Shown here in pieces: positions 34,326-42,487 of a stretch of 64,000 nucleotides of DNA (position 1 is its first letter; each line of letters begins with the position of its first letter). Below the pieces are notes generated by a model. It worked only from the letters and a program-made list of their open reading frames with translations, was not told where the DNA came from and did not search any database. The stretch is taken from contig NZ_CP011058.1 in NCBI RefSeq assembly GCF_000961095.1, positions 2,075,001 to 2,139,000 on the forward strand, in the 5' to 3' direction. Both the position numbers and the translations under genes were made by a program. Origin of the DNA: Paenibacillus beijingensis (lineage in GTDB: Bacteria; Bacillota; Bacilli; Paenibacillales; Paenibacillaceae).

Positions 34326-35327
34326 TCAACCCTTTAGCGTCAATGTTTTGCGCTGCCGCCCTTCGAAGTAAACGACTTCTTCATAACCCGTGCGCTGCGC
34401 CAGCTGCGCCGCTTCCCCGAGCATCGTGCCGATATCATCCGGAAAATGCGAGTCGGAGCTTAACGTAATCGGTACGCCGTGCTTGTGGATAATGCTCAGG
34501 AAGGCCGGACTTGGGCACATCTCTTTCACGGGGTAACGGTATGCGAGGCCGGTGTTGATCTCGGTGGCGACATCCGCCGCTTTCATGGCCGCCGCGACTT
34601 CCTCGTACATCGGCAGCAGCAGCGATTCGTCCGGCCGGAAATTAAATACTTTCAGATTGTCCGGATGGGCGATAATGTCAAACAGGCCGCAGCGGATCGC
34701 CCCAAGCAAATGGTCGAACAGTCTGCGGTACAGCGCCTCCAGATTCTGCTCCTCGAACTTGTACTGCAGCTGCGGATTGTCGAATCCCCAACCGTCGACG
34801 AAATGGACGGACCCGATCACATAATCAAGCTCGTACTTTGAAAGCAGCGCACCGAGCTCCGCTTCTCCTCCCGGAAAATAATCGGCCTCGACGCCCAGCG
34901 AAATCGGATGCCCTTCTTCCCTAGCCCCGCGCACAACGTCCAGGAACGGTTCGATCGAACCGATGCATACCCGATCCAGCCAGTACCGCTGCATCCGGCC
35001 GAGCTCCGAATCGTCCAGCGTCATATGCTTCTCATAATAAGAGCGGAACTCTTCAAACCGGTACAAATGGTCGACGATGCCAAACCGCTTGATGCCGAGC
35101 TGTTTGCCGCGCTGCAAATAATAACCCAGCCACCGGCTGGAGAAGCACCCTTCATCCAGACGCTGCGCCAGCTTCTCTTTCATTTCATTGATCCACGCCA
35201 AAGAATGACCCGGCTCCGAAAAACCGCCGTTCTCCCTCTCCAGAACTTCTAACGCCAGTGCCGTTCGTTTCAGCCAGTCAACCGAATACGGACCTTCCTC
35301 CAGATGAAAATGGCAATCGACAATCAA
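34326..35327 (-). CDS. PHP-domain phosphoesterase (histidinol-phosphatase type)
   Basis: A 333-residue metal-dependent phosphatase of the PHP/HisJ family. Ligands are visible in MIVDCHFHLEEG, GIVDHLYRF, LGVEADYF, GSVHFVDGWG, DIIAHPDNLK and TLSSDSHFPDDIG. It begins in an ATGA overlap with the DeoR regulator and is followed by MgtC. The surrounding operon has no histidine-biosynthesis genes, so it more likely hydrolyses an imported phosphate ester than histidinol phosphate. Confidence 0.85.
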   Translation of the reverse strand: MIVDCHFHLEEGPYSVDWLKRTALALEVLERENGGFSEPGHSLAWINEMKEKLAQRLDEGCFSSRWLGYYLQRGKQLGIKRFGIVDHLYRFEEFRSYYEKHMTLDDSELGRMQRYWLDRVCIGSIEPFLDVVRGAREEGHPISLGVEADYFPGGEAELGALLSKYELDYVIGSVHFVDGWGFDNPQLQYKFEEQNLEALYRRLFDHLLGAIRCGLFDIIAHPDNLKVFNFRPDESLLLPMYEEVAAAMKAADVATEINTGLAYRYPVKEMCPSPAFLSIIHKHGVPITLSSDSHFPDDIGTMLGEAAQLAQRTGYEEVVYFEGRQRKTLTLKG

Positions 35328-36109
35328 AGTGTGTCCTCCTCTTCGGCGATCAATAGCTCGATGTTTTTATCCGTCAATGTCCGCTTCCATTCTTCGGGAC
35401 AACGATGGTCGGAAATGAGGACGGATACGTCTTTTAGTGCGCAAATATGGGCAAACGTCGTTTTTCCCATTTTGGAATGGTCGGCCAGGACGATCACGTC
35501 GTCTGCGCGCTCCATCATTTTTTTCGATATATTCGATTCCTGCAAATCGTAATCGGTAATGCCGTCGACGGCGGATACGCCGCCGGCCGAAATGAACGTT
35601 TTGTTCACCTTCAGCTTCTCCAGCATCCATTCGGCGAGCGGGCCGTTGGCCGATTTCTGGGCCACGTTCACTTCGCCCCCGATAAAAATAATTTTTCCTT
35701 GAAACAGTTCCATCGCCAGCAGCATCGAGGGCGCGGAATGGGTGACGATCGTCACATTCTTCTTGCCGCCGAGAAAACGGATAATTTCCATCGGCGTCGT
35801 CCCGTTGCCGAGCATGATGCTGTCGCCGTCCTCCACAAGCGAGGCCGCGAGCTTTCCGATTGCCCGTTTCTCCGCTGCGTTCATGGACGTTTTCAGGTCG
35901 AACGGCGGCTCCCATGAATCGGACCCGGTTCTTACCGCCCCGCCGTATACTTTCTTTAACTTGCCTTCTTTATCGAGCCGCTCAAGATCGCGTCGAATCG
36001 TTTCTCCCGACACATTCAGCTGCTCCGCGAGCGCCGGCACCTGCACCTTCTCTTCCTTGGCAAGCAGCTCCAGTATGGTCTTCTTCCGTTCTTCATAAGA
36101 AAGGGACAT
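35324..36109 (-). CDS. DeoR/GlpR-family regulator
   Basis: A 261-residue repressor. The helix-turn-helix spans residues 6-60 (VQVPALAEQLNVSGETIRRD, LKKVYGGAV), and the sensor domain has the typical ILGNGTTPMEI and FISAGGVSAVDGITD segments. DeoR-type proteins bind sugar phosphates. It is encoded inside the operon, between the ABC ATPase (13-bp gap) and the PHP gene (4-bp overlap), so it probably controls the operon from the region upstream of 40.82 kb. Confidence 0.9.
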   Translation of the reverse strand: MSLSYEERKKTILELLAKEEKVQVPALAEQLNVSGETIRRDLERLDKEGKLKKVYGGAVRTGSDSWEPPFDLKTSMNAAEKRAIGKLAASLVEDGDSIMLGNGTTPMEIIRFLGGKKNVTIVTHSAPSMLLAMELFQGKIIFIGGEVNVAQKSANGPLAEWMLEKLKVNKTFISAGGVSAVDGITDYDLQESNISKKMMERADDVIVLADHSKMGKTTFAHICALKDVSVLISDHRCPEEWKRTLTDKNIELLIAEEEDTL

Positions 36110-36122
36110 CTGTCATAACCAC

Positions 36123-37157
36123 CTATACGATCTTTTGTAGTGGCCGGCATTCGGAAACCGGAATATACAGCCGGACCGCCGTCTCATCCCGGAGCCGGTG
36201 AATATTGTAATCATGCAGCGCATCGACGTTAACCTGCATGCCGCGAATGTCGACGGTAAAGCGAATGACGTTCCCCAGAATGGAAGCTTGCTTTAATTTC
36301 CCTTCCGTGACCATATACCCTTCCGGAGCCCGCGCCGCCTCCTCCGCCGGTTCGATCCCGATCGCTTCGGGACGGACGGCAAACAGCTCCCCTTCCGGGA
36401 CGCGGTTTAGTCCCGCTTCCGTCATTTCCCGTTTGCCCAGTACGTTATAATTGCCGATAAAACGCGCCACAAATTCGGATGCGGGCGACATGTAGATCTC
36501 CTCGGGCGTGCCCGCTTGTTCGATCCTGCCTTGATTCATGACGATGATCCGGTCCGATACGGTCAGCGCTTCTTCCTGATCGTGCGTGACAAAAATGGTC
36601 GTCATCTTCAGCCTTTTCTGGATTTGGCGGATTTCATTCCGCAGCGTCCGCCGGATTTGGGCGTCAAGGGCACTGAGCGGCTCGTCAAGCAAGAGCACCT
36701 TCGGCCGTTTGACCAAGGAGCGCGCCAGCGCCACCCTTTGCTGCTGCCCGCCGGACAATTGCGCGGGATAGCGGTTTTCCTTGCCTTTCAAATCGATCAG
36801 CTCGATCATTTCTTCCACCATCGGAACGTACTCCGACTTTTTCATTTTGTCGATTTTAAGGCCGAACGCGATATTTTCAAATACCGTCATATTCGGAAAT
36901 AAAGCATACGATTGAAACACCATGCCGACTTCGCGCTTCTTCGGCGGAAGGGCGGTAATGTTCCGGCCGCCGACAACAAAGGTGCCGGAGTCGATGTCGT
37001 TCAATCCGGCGACTGCGCGCAGCAGCGTGCTCTTGCCGCATCCCGACGGCCCGAGCAGCGTAATGAATTCCCCTTCTTCAATGGTAAACGAGATGTTGTT
37101 CAGAACGGTTTGCTGCTGGTACTTTTTCGTAATGTTCTCAATCCGGACAAAAGTCAT
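36123..37157 (-). CDS. ABC transporter ATP-binding protein (PotA/FbpC/PhnT type)
   Basis: A 344-residue ATPase. Walker A is GPSGCGKST, the signature is LSGGQQQRVALA, Walker B is VLLLDEPLSALD and the switch is FVTHDQEEA. The last 100 residues form a TOBE-type regulatory domain. It overlaps the permease stop by four bases. The domain layout is that of polyamine, ferric iron and 2-aminoethylphosphonate systems; the neighbouring phosphatases favour a phosphonate or phosphate-ester substrate. Confidence 0.9.
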   Translation of the reverse strand: MTFVRIENITKKYQQQTVLNNISFTIEEGEFITLLGPSGCGKSTLLRAVAGLNDIDSGTFVVGGRNITALPPKKREVGMVFQSYALFPNMTVFENIAFGLKIDKMKKSEYVPMVEEMIELIDLKGKENRYPAQLSGGQQQRVALARSLVKRPKVLLLDEPLSALDAQIRRTLRNEIRQIQKRLKMTTIFVTHDQEEALTVSDRIIVMNQGRIEQAGTPEEIYMSPASEFVARFIGNYNVLGKREMTEAGLNRVPEGELFAVRPEAIGIEPAEEAARAPEGYMVTEGKLKQASILGNVIRFTVDIRGMQVNVDALHDYNIHRLRDETAVRLYIPVSECRPLQKIV

Positions 37158-37993
37158 TGCTCCTCCTCCTCTTTCGCTTTATACCCTTTCGGTTTCCAAT
37201 TGCCAAGCAAGAGAATGAGACCGGACAGGACCAAAATGAGCAGAAAATAGGTGATGACGACCGCACTGGCAGATTGTCCCGAAATGTCGATCTGTTGGAT
37301 CAAATACGTTTGGATCGTTTCAAACTGGCCGCCGACAAGCATATTCGCCATGACAAAATCTCCGGTTACGCTTGAAAACGACAAGAGGCTGGCGATCAGC
37401 GTTCCCGGGAGAATGTTCGGCAGGATGATACGCAGAAAAGCACTCGCCTTCCCGGCTCCGAGCATTTCCGCCGCCTCGAGCAGATCTTTGGCGTTGATCG
37501 TGCGCAGGCTGTTGCGGACGCTTTGATAAATAAACGGCTGGATGCCGATAAAATAGACGCCGATCAAGATCCAGATCGTTCCGGTAATCGGAAACGGCCC
37601 GCTGGAGTACATTTTAATCAGTCCGATGGCCGAGACCACCCCCGGGAACGCGAACGGCAGCAGCACGGACATCTGTAAAACCCGGTCCCATTTCGGGAAA
37701 TAGACGCCCAGGACGAAAATAACCGGCACCATCACCGCCAAAGAAGCGATGACGGTAATAACCCCGACCAGCACCGTTCTGCCGATCGCGCTCAGGAACC
37801 GGGGGTCGCTGAACAGCTGCGCGTACCACTGCAGCGTATAACTGTCCGGCAGAATATTCGTCTGCCACTCGTTGGCGATTGAAAACAGAAGCGTCGCCGC
37901 AAGCGGCAAAAACAAGTAGATCACCAGCAAGGTCAATGCGGTTTTATGCCACAGCATCCCGTTTTTCCTGGCACTTCCCGCGGATTGATTCAT
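37154..37993 (-). CDS. ABC transporter permease (second subunit)
   Basis: A 279-residue permease with six TM helices and the EAA loop EAAEMLGAGKASAFLRIILP. The start at 37993 follows AGGAGGAGAGG and overlaps the upstream permease stop (ATGA). It belongs with the ATPase, the other permease and the lipoprotein on the same strand. Confidence 0.88.
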   Translation of the reverse strand: MNQSAGSARKNGMLWHKTALTLLVIYLFLPLAATLLFSIANEWQTNILPDSYTLQWYAQLFSDPRFLSAIGRTVLVGVITVIASLAVMVPVIFVLGVYFPKWDRVLQMSVLLPFAFPGVVSAIGLIKMYSSGPFPITGTIWILIGVYFIGIQPFIYQSVRNSLRTINAKDLLEAAEMLGAGKASAFLRIILPNILPGTLIASLLSFSSVTGDFVMANMLVGGQFETIQTYLIQQIDISGQSASAVVITYFLLILVLSGLILLLGNWKPKGYKAKEEEEQ

Positions 37994-38847
37994 ATCCCTC
38001 TCCTCCTGGACAAGCGCCCCATCCAATCGTTAAAGAAAAGCGACAGGAGCATAATAACGGCCAAAATGACGGCAAGCGCGCTGCCGAGCTGGAAATTCGG
38101 GAAAATGTCCCCGGATACGAGCGCGGCAATCCGGATCGGGAGCAAATTATAGTTGATTCCGGTCAAAGCGTACGCCGTTGCATAAGCGCCCATGGCGTTG
38201 GCAAGCAGAATGCTGAATGTCCCCAATATACCGGGGAGCATGACCGGAATGCCGATGCGCCGCCAAAATTGCCAGATCGACGCTCCGAGCAGCATCGAAG
38301 CTTCCCGCCATTCTTCGCGGATCCCGTAATATATCGGGTATACGAGCAGCAGGGCCAGCGGAATTTGGTAATAAACATAGAGCAGCATGAGCCCCTTCTC
38401 GGAATACAAGTCGAATGACGCGAGCGATTCGAATCCCAATTTGCGGAACAGCAGCGTGAACATCCCGTTCCCGCCCAGCATGATCATATACGAGAACGCG
38501 AGCGGAATGCCGACAAAGTTGGTGAACATATTGGAGATCATCAGCATCGTATCGCGCAATTTCGTCGTGAAGCGGGTAATGGAATAAGCGCAGACCAAGG
38601 CGATGATCAACGCCGCTACACTGGAAACGAACGAAATCTTCAAATCGTTTAAGATAGCTTGCACATAGAGCGGTTTCGTCAAGCTTTGGACGTACTGGTC
38701 AAGGGTAAACCCTTGACCGTCGTCGGTTTGAAAGCTCATGATAATCATTTGGACAATCGGGACCAGTTCGAATGCACAGATCCAGATGACGAGCGGGAGC
38801 AGCACAAGCAGCATTATTTTACTTTTGATTGAACCTGTTCCAGCCAT
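37990..38847 (-). CDS. ABC transporter permease (first subunit)
   Basis: A 285-residue permease with six TM segments (KIMLLVLLPLVIWICAFELV first) and an EAA-type loop EASMLLGASIWQFWRRIGIP. The chosen start lies within the last codons of the lipoprotein gene, with AAGGAG 11 bases upstream, so the two genes overlap by 34 bp. Its size and pairing match the two-permease systems for phosphonate, iron or polyamine. Confidence 0.86.
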   Translation of the reverse strand: MAGTGSIKSKIMLLVLLPLVIWICAFELVPIVQMIIMSFQTDDGQGFTLDQYVQSLTKPLYVQAILNDLKISFVSSVAALIIALVCAYSITRFTTKLRDTMLMISNMFTNFVGIPLAFSYMIMLGGNGMFTLLFRKLGFESLASFDLYSEKGLMLLYVYYQIPLALLLVYPIYYGIREEWREASMLLGASIWQFWRRIGIPVMLPGILGTFSILLANAMGAYATAYALTGINYNLLPIRIAALVSGDIFPNFQLGSALAVILAVIMLLSLFFNDWMGRLSRRRGI

Positions 38848-39953
38848 AAATTCGGAAGCTCCTTGGTTGTTTTTTCCCAAGCCTTGTAATCGTTGACCGG
38901 TTTTGCATTTGCATATTCGCTGCTCGGAATCAGCTTGCTCTCCACTTCTGCCGGGAGCGTCACGCTCGAGCGGATCGGGCGGGCAAAGCCTTTCGCCAGG
39001 TTGATTTGTCCTTCATCGCTGAATATATAGGCGCGGGCAAGCTTCGCTGCATTGGGGCTCGCCGCGTTTTTATTGATGACCGAAGCATATCCGCTAATGA
39101 CACTGCCTTCCGACGGAATGTGGGCTTCAAATTTGTCGGCGCCGATCTGCTCTTTATTCCCGACCGACAGGAAATCCCACATGATCGCCACCGCCACTTC
39201 GCCTTTTTGCAGATTCGGAATGGAGGCGTCCACTTTCGAAATCCGGCCTTGATCGGCGAGCCTTGCAAAATAGTCGAGTCCCGGCTGAATGTTCGTTTCA
39301 TCCCCGCCGAATGCCATTGCAGCGGCAAGAACAGCCATTTGCGGACCGGCCGCTTTGGTCACGTCGCCAACGAAAACTTTATAAGAGCCGTTGTTGATGT
39401 CTTCCCAGCTTGCCGGGCATTTGTCGACGAGCGTCTTATTGCAGAGGAAGGATATCGTTCCGGTATAGGGCACCATCCAGTCGCCGTCGTCGTCTTTGCC
39501 CCAAGCGGGAATTTCATCCCAATACGGCGTTTTGTACTTGAGCGTCAAACCTTTCGTTTCGGCGAACGGTCCGAATGCGATTCCGACATCCCCGATGTCG
39601 GGCGGATTCTTTTTCTCGTTCTCGAACTTGGCCAGCTCTTCCGCACTGGACATATCCGTATCCGTATGCTCGATATTGTATTTCGATTTCAAATCTTCCC
39701 AAGTGCCCTTCCAGTTTGCCCACGAATCCGGCATGCCGACACTGGACAGCTTCCCTTCTTTCTGCGCCAGCGGCACGAGCTCCTCCAGCGTCGGGTTGTC
39801 TTCCGCCGCTGACGCTCCGGAAGCGCCGCCGGCGTTGCCGCCTTCCTTGTCATTACCGCCGGTTCCGGAGCCGCACGCGGACAACACGATCACGAGCGAT
39901 AAAACCATTGCCATCAGGGACAAGCTCTTCTTCATTGTTCCAGCCGTTTTCAT
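38814..39953 (-). CDS. Solute-binding lipoprotein (FutA/PhnS/PotD-like)
   Basis: A 379-residue lipoprotein with signal peptide and lipobox LSAC at about residue 27, then a Gly/Asn-rich linker. The mature part has the family 1/6 binding fold (EGKLSSVGMPDSWANWKGTW, DVGIAFGPFAETKGL, MVPYTGTISFLCNKTL, SPNAAKLARAYIFSDEGQ). It provides substrate for the two permeases that follow. The cleft lacks the tyrosine cluster of ferric-binding proteins, so iron is less likely than an organic phosphate or polyamine, but this is a weak argument. Confidence 0.88.
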   Translation of the reverse strand: MKTAGTMKKSLSLMAMVLSLVIVLSACGSGTGGNDKEGGNAGGASGASAAEDNPTLEELVPLAQKEGKLSSVGMPDSWANWKGTWEDLKSKYNIEHTDTDMSSAEELAKFENEKKNPPDIGDVGIAFGPFAETKGLTLKYKTPYWDEIPAWGKDDDGDWMVPYTGTISFLCNKTLVDKCPASWEDINNGSYKVFVGDVTKAAGPQMAVLAAAMAFGGDETNIQPGLDYFARLADQGRISKVDASIPNLQKGEVAVAIMWDFLSVGNKEQIGADKFEAHIPSEGSVISGYASVINKNAASPNAAKLARAYIFSDEGQINLAKGFARPIRSSVTLPAEVESKLIPSSEYANAKPVNDYKAWEKTTKELPNLWLEQVQSKVK

Positions 39954-39982
39954 TTCTCTCCATCTCTCCTCGGTTTTCTAAA

Positions 39983-40822
39983 TTAGGGTCGAACCGGATC
40001 CCGGAAACCCGGAACCGTTAGTTCGGCCATGTCCTCCGATGCCGGGATGTCCAGCAGCCCGCAAATGAGCGGGGCGACCGCCAGCTGCGGCAAATACTCG
40101 CCGGTATAGATTCCCGGCAGGAACCGCTCGCCGATCGCGATCAGCCCGACGTCCCTTTCCGCTTCGCCCGTGCCGCCGTGGTTGCCGTCCGCGTTCATCC
40201 CGTGATCGGCCGTAACGAGAATATGGTAGCCGGCGCGGATCCATTCGGGCAGGAGCATGGCGAGCAGGCTGTCCATCTTAAGCGCCTCCCCGCGGTATTC
40301 TGCGGAATCGGATGTGAATTTGTGCCCGGTGTCATCGATGTTCATCGGATGAATGTAAAGGAAATCGGGGTCGTACGTTCTCCTCAAGTGTTCCGCATCC
40401 GCGAGCAGGTGAGAATCCGGATAGCGGTCGTCGAAATAAAACATGCCGTGCTGGATTGGCCTCGTCTCATCGTGCTGAATCCGGTCCGCGAAATAATCGA
40501 ACGGCGCCCGGTGGTAAAGCTCGCTGACCCAATAATACGCGGCAGCCGCCGTCTTCAGCCCGTTGTTCCTCGCCAGGTGGAATACGCTCTGGAACCGGGA
40601 CAGCCTGACGACAGCGTTCGCCGTAATGCCGTTGATATAACTCGGCGTACCGGTCAGCAGCACTTCGTAGAGCGGGCGGGACAAGCTTGGCAGCTCGGAT
40701 TTGACTTTGTACAGGGCAGCTTGGGATTTCTCGATAAGGTGATTCAAATAACCCATGGAAGATAACATAACATCATATCGCAAACCATCCAAAACAATAA
40801 CAATCGTTTTGCTCAAATACAC
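39983..40822 (-). CDS. Alkaline-phosphatase-superfamily phosphoesterase
   Basis: A 279-residue metalloenzyme of the nucleotide pyrophosphatase/phosphodiesterase branch. Metal ligands are seen in IVIVLDGLRYD (Asp), IHPMNIDDTGHKF (Asp, His), and VTADHGMNADGNHGG (Asp, His, His). The catalytic Ser/Thr is probably in SRPLYEVLLTGTPS. There is no signal peptide, so it acts in the cytoplasm. It is the first gene of the transporter operon, behind a near-consensus promoter. It probably cleaves a phosphodiester or phosphonate after import. Confidence 0.86.
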   Translation of the reverse strand: MYLSKTIVIVLDGLRYDVMLSSMGYLNHLIEKSQAALYKVKSELPSLSRPLYEVLLTGTPSYINGITANAVVRLSRFQSVFHLARNNGLKTAAAAYYWVSELYHRAPFDYFADRIQHDETRPIQHGMFYFDDRYPDSHLLADAEHLRRTYDPDFLYIHPMNIDDTGHKFTSDSAEYRGEALKMDSLLAMLLPEWIRAGYHILVTADHGMNADGNHGGTGEAERDVGLIAIGERFLPGIYTGEYLPQLAVAPLICGLLDIPASEDMAELTVPGFRDPVRP

Positions 40823-40876
40823 TTACCTCCCCATTGAAATCTGTTGATTGTTGTGTATTTTTGTTGATTTATCTTG

Positions 40877-40905
40877 ATATTAATCATAAATTGGTTTGTT
40901 GTCAA
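40877..40905 (-). promoter_or_regulatory. Near-consensus sigma-A promoter of the phosphoesterase/ABC operon
   Basis: On the minus strand TTGACA (40905-40900) and TAATAT (40882-40877) are separated by 17 bp. Between the -10 and the gene are repeated TTGATT motifs (around 40840-40875) that could bind the DeoR protein. Confidence 0.8.
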
Positions 40906-40919
40906 CGGATTTCCACGCC

Positions 40920-40951
40920 TTTACAAAAACATAACTTTACAAAAACATAAC
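40920..40951. repeat. Two perfect 16-bp direct repeats upstream of the operon promoter
   Basis: TTTACAAAAACATAAC occurs twice head to tail, 15 bp upstream of the -35 element. Position and spacing suggest an activator site. TTTACA resembles PhoP-box hexamers, but the period is 16 instead of 11 bp, so PhoP binding is uncertain. The rest of 40952-41077 shows nothing recognisable. Confidence 0.7.
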
Positions 40952-41077
40952 ATTAATTTGATATATATTGTTCGAGATGACGATGCCGCTGATCACGTAC
41001 CGAAGCGCGATTACCGCAAAACGTGTAATTTGGTATGGGTCAGACTGATATGCAATTGAATGCAAATGAATTCGCAC

Positions 41078-41101
41078 AAAAAAACCGCGTTTCCGCGGTT
41101 T
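41078..41101 (-). terminator. Rho-independent terminator of the NAD(P)H oxidoreductase gene
   Basis: Arms AAACCGCG and CGCGGTTT with a TTTC loop are followed on the minus strand by seven T residues. Confidence 0.85.
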
Positions 41102-41119
41102 AAATGTTGCCTGTTCAAC

Positions 41120-41671
41120 TTAAAGATCCAATACTTCCGCCAGGTGGGCCTCAAGCTGCGCTAAATATTGATCCACCTTTGGATTTTTGATGACATCGTA
41201 ACAAGTGAAGCTCTTCAGCGGTTTCATGCCGATAAACTGCTGCACCCGGTGAAGATGAACGATCGCTTCCTCCACGCTTTCTCCAGCAAAAAACTGCTCC
41301 GGATCGTTAAACGCGTGTTCAGGAGCGTTCCAGGTCGTCGAGAACATATACGATTTGTCGGTGAACAGCCCTCCTCTTCCATACTCATCCGATCCTTTGA
41401 AAAAGATCCCGTAGGCGTACACTTCATCCATATACGTTTTGAACAGCCCCGGTACGCTGAACCAAAAGATCGGGGTCTGATAGATGACGACATCCGCCCA
41501 TTGAAACTTGTCATGTTCTTCTTCGATGCGGTAACCGTCTTTAATGATCGTCGTTTTGACATTGTTCTTTTCACTTAATACGCTGACCATATGATCCATT
41601 AGCGTCCGGTTCAATTTCCCTTCGGCTGCAGCATATTGCTGGTGGCCGTTTATGATTAGAATATTTTTCAT
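41120..41671 (-). CDS. NAD(P)H-dependent oxidoreductase, MdaB/KefF-like flavodoxin fold
   Basis: A 183-residue FMN/FAD-binding quinone reductase type protein. Features are ILIINGHQQYAAAEGKLNRT (phosphate loop), WADVVIYQTPIFWFSVPGLF, FKTYMDEVYAYG and STTWNAPEHAF, close to MdaB. The start at 41671 has AAAAGGAGAAGG upstream. It is divergent from hxlR and shares a 31-bp upstream element with the SDR gene at 42.5 kb, so both probably respond to the HxlR protein, perhaps to quinones or electrophiles. Confidence 0.88.
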   Translation of the reverse strand: MKNILIINGHQQYAAAEGKLNRTLMDHMVSVLSEKNNVKTTIIKDGYRIEEEHDKFQWADVVIYQTPIFWFSVPGLFKTYMDEVYAYGIFFKGSDEYGRGGLFTDKSYMFSTTWNAPEHAFNDPEQFFAGESVEEAIVHLHRVQQFIGMKPLKSFTCYDVIKNPKVDQYLAQLEAHLAEVLDL

Positions 41672-41761
41672 CGTTATCCTTCTCCTTTTGCTTCCCATTG
41701 GATTGATTCGCGCAAACTCCCTTTCCGCTATGGTGCTTATTATGGACCTTATAGTTCATTT

Positions 41762-41792
41762 TGGGAAGCAGTGGTATTTAATTCATATAGTT
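41762..41792 (-). promoter_or_regulatory. Shared 31-bp element, copy at the NAD(P)H oxidoreductase gene
   Basis: It reads AACTATATGAATTAAATACC then ACTGCTTCCCA on the minus strand, 91-121 bp before the gene start. Twenty-seven of 31 positions match 42387-42417 in the same orientation relative to its gene. A TATAAG lies just downstream as a possible -10. Confidence 0.75.
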
Positions 41793-41848
41793 TCCGATAA
41801 GATATTTTTGTGATAGGATAAAGAAAACGCAATGTCATTTTTTCAGAG

Positions 41849-41930
41849 CTTATGCTTACGAAGTGGTTTTGCCTCCGGCAAAACCTTAGCTTATGCTTAC
41901 GAAGTGGTTTTGCCTCCTGCAAAACCTTTA
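41849..41930 (+). repeat. 40-bp hairpin repeat, two tandem copies (site 2)
   Basis: Units at 41849-41889 and 41890-41930 match those at 14461-14540. The first has the intact GGTTTTGCC/GGCAAAACC stem; the second has a single G-to-T change that shortens it to eight pairs. The second unit merges with the AAGGAGGGG site of hxlR. The ATG in the first unit is in frame with hxlR, giving a possible 31-residue N-terminal extension, but it has no binding site of its own. Confidence 0.88.
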
Positions 41931-41944
41931 AGGAGGGGATTTCC

Positions 41945-42286
41945 ATGCCTATTCAAGAGCCGGTCACACTGACCAAGGGATCGCCGGGCGAACTATGTCC
42001 TATTGCCAAGGCGCTTGATATCATCGGGACCAAGTGGACTTTTCTCATTATCCGGGAGCTGCTCATCGACGGCACGCTGCGCTTTAGCGATCTGTTGAAG
42101 GCGATGGACGGAATCAGCCCGAAAACGCTGTCGCTCCGCCTTAAGGAGCTGGAAACCCATCAGATCGTAGAGCGGACGGTATATCCCGAAGTGCCGCCGC
42201 GGGTGGAATATGCGCTAACCGACAAAGGAAGACGGCTCGAACGTATTTTCATCGAATTAAAGCGGTTCGGACTTACGCTGGAATAA
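41945..42286 (+). CDS. HxlR-family transcriptional regulator
   Basis: A 113-residue winged-helix regulator of the HxlR/YodB family: CPIAKALDIIGTKWTFLIIR, LRFSDLLKAMDGISPKTLSL and PPRVEYALTDKGRRLE. The Cys at about position 16 is the one used for redox or electrophile sensing in YodB-like proteins, suggesting quinone or aldehyde sensing. The start at 41945 follows AAGGAGGGG; the longer frame begins within the hairpin repeat. It lies between two oxidoreductase genes with a common upstream element, forming a likely three-gene regulon. Confidence 0.9.
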   Translation: MPIQEPVTLTKGSPGELCPIAKALDIIGTKWTFLIIRELLIDGTLRFSDLLKAMDGISPKTLSLRLKELETHQIVERTVYPEVPPRVEYALTDKGRRLERIFIELKRFGLTLE

Positions 42287-42311
42287 CAACTCAACCAATC
42301 GGGTATTTGAA

Positions 42312-42355
42312 AAAAAGACTGTCATTCGCCGCATCAGGCGGAAGGCAGTCTTTTT
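42312..42355 (+). terminator. Terminator of hxlR
   Basis: A long hairpin (AAAAAGACTG arm with CAGTCTTTTT, inner TTCGCC/GGCGGAA) ends in a T-run at 42351-42355. Confidence 0.85.
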
Positions 42356-42386
42356 GCATGATTTTCGCTAATACTATCTTTATTGT

Positions 42387-42417
42387 AACTATATGAATTT
42401 TATATCACTACTTCCCA
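42387..42417 (+). promoter_or_regulatory. Shared 31-bp element, copy at the SDR gene
   Basis: It reads AACTATATGAATTTTATATC then ACTACTTCCCA, 71-101 bp before the SDR start. It matches 41762-41792 at 27 of 31 positions. TATACT at about 42435 may be the -10. No good -35 is present at either copy, which fits dependence on a regulator. Confidence 0.75.
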
Positions 42418-42487
42418 TACGGAATTAATAAAACTATACTAGCCTCGAGAACGCAATCCAATGACATCTTAACGAGGAGGACGAAAC

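Noticed and set aside
34326..35327. Histidine biosynthesis assignment for the PHP protein
   Set aside because: No his genes nearby; it is coupled to DeoR and a transporter, so an imported phosphate ester is a better substrate guess.
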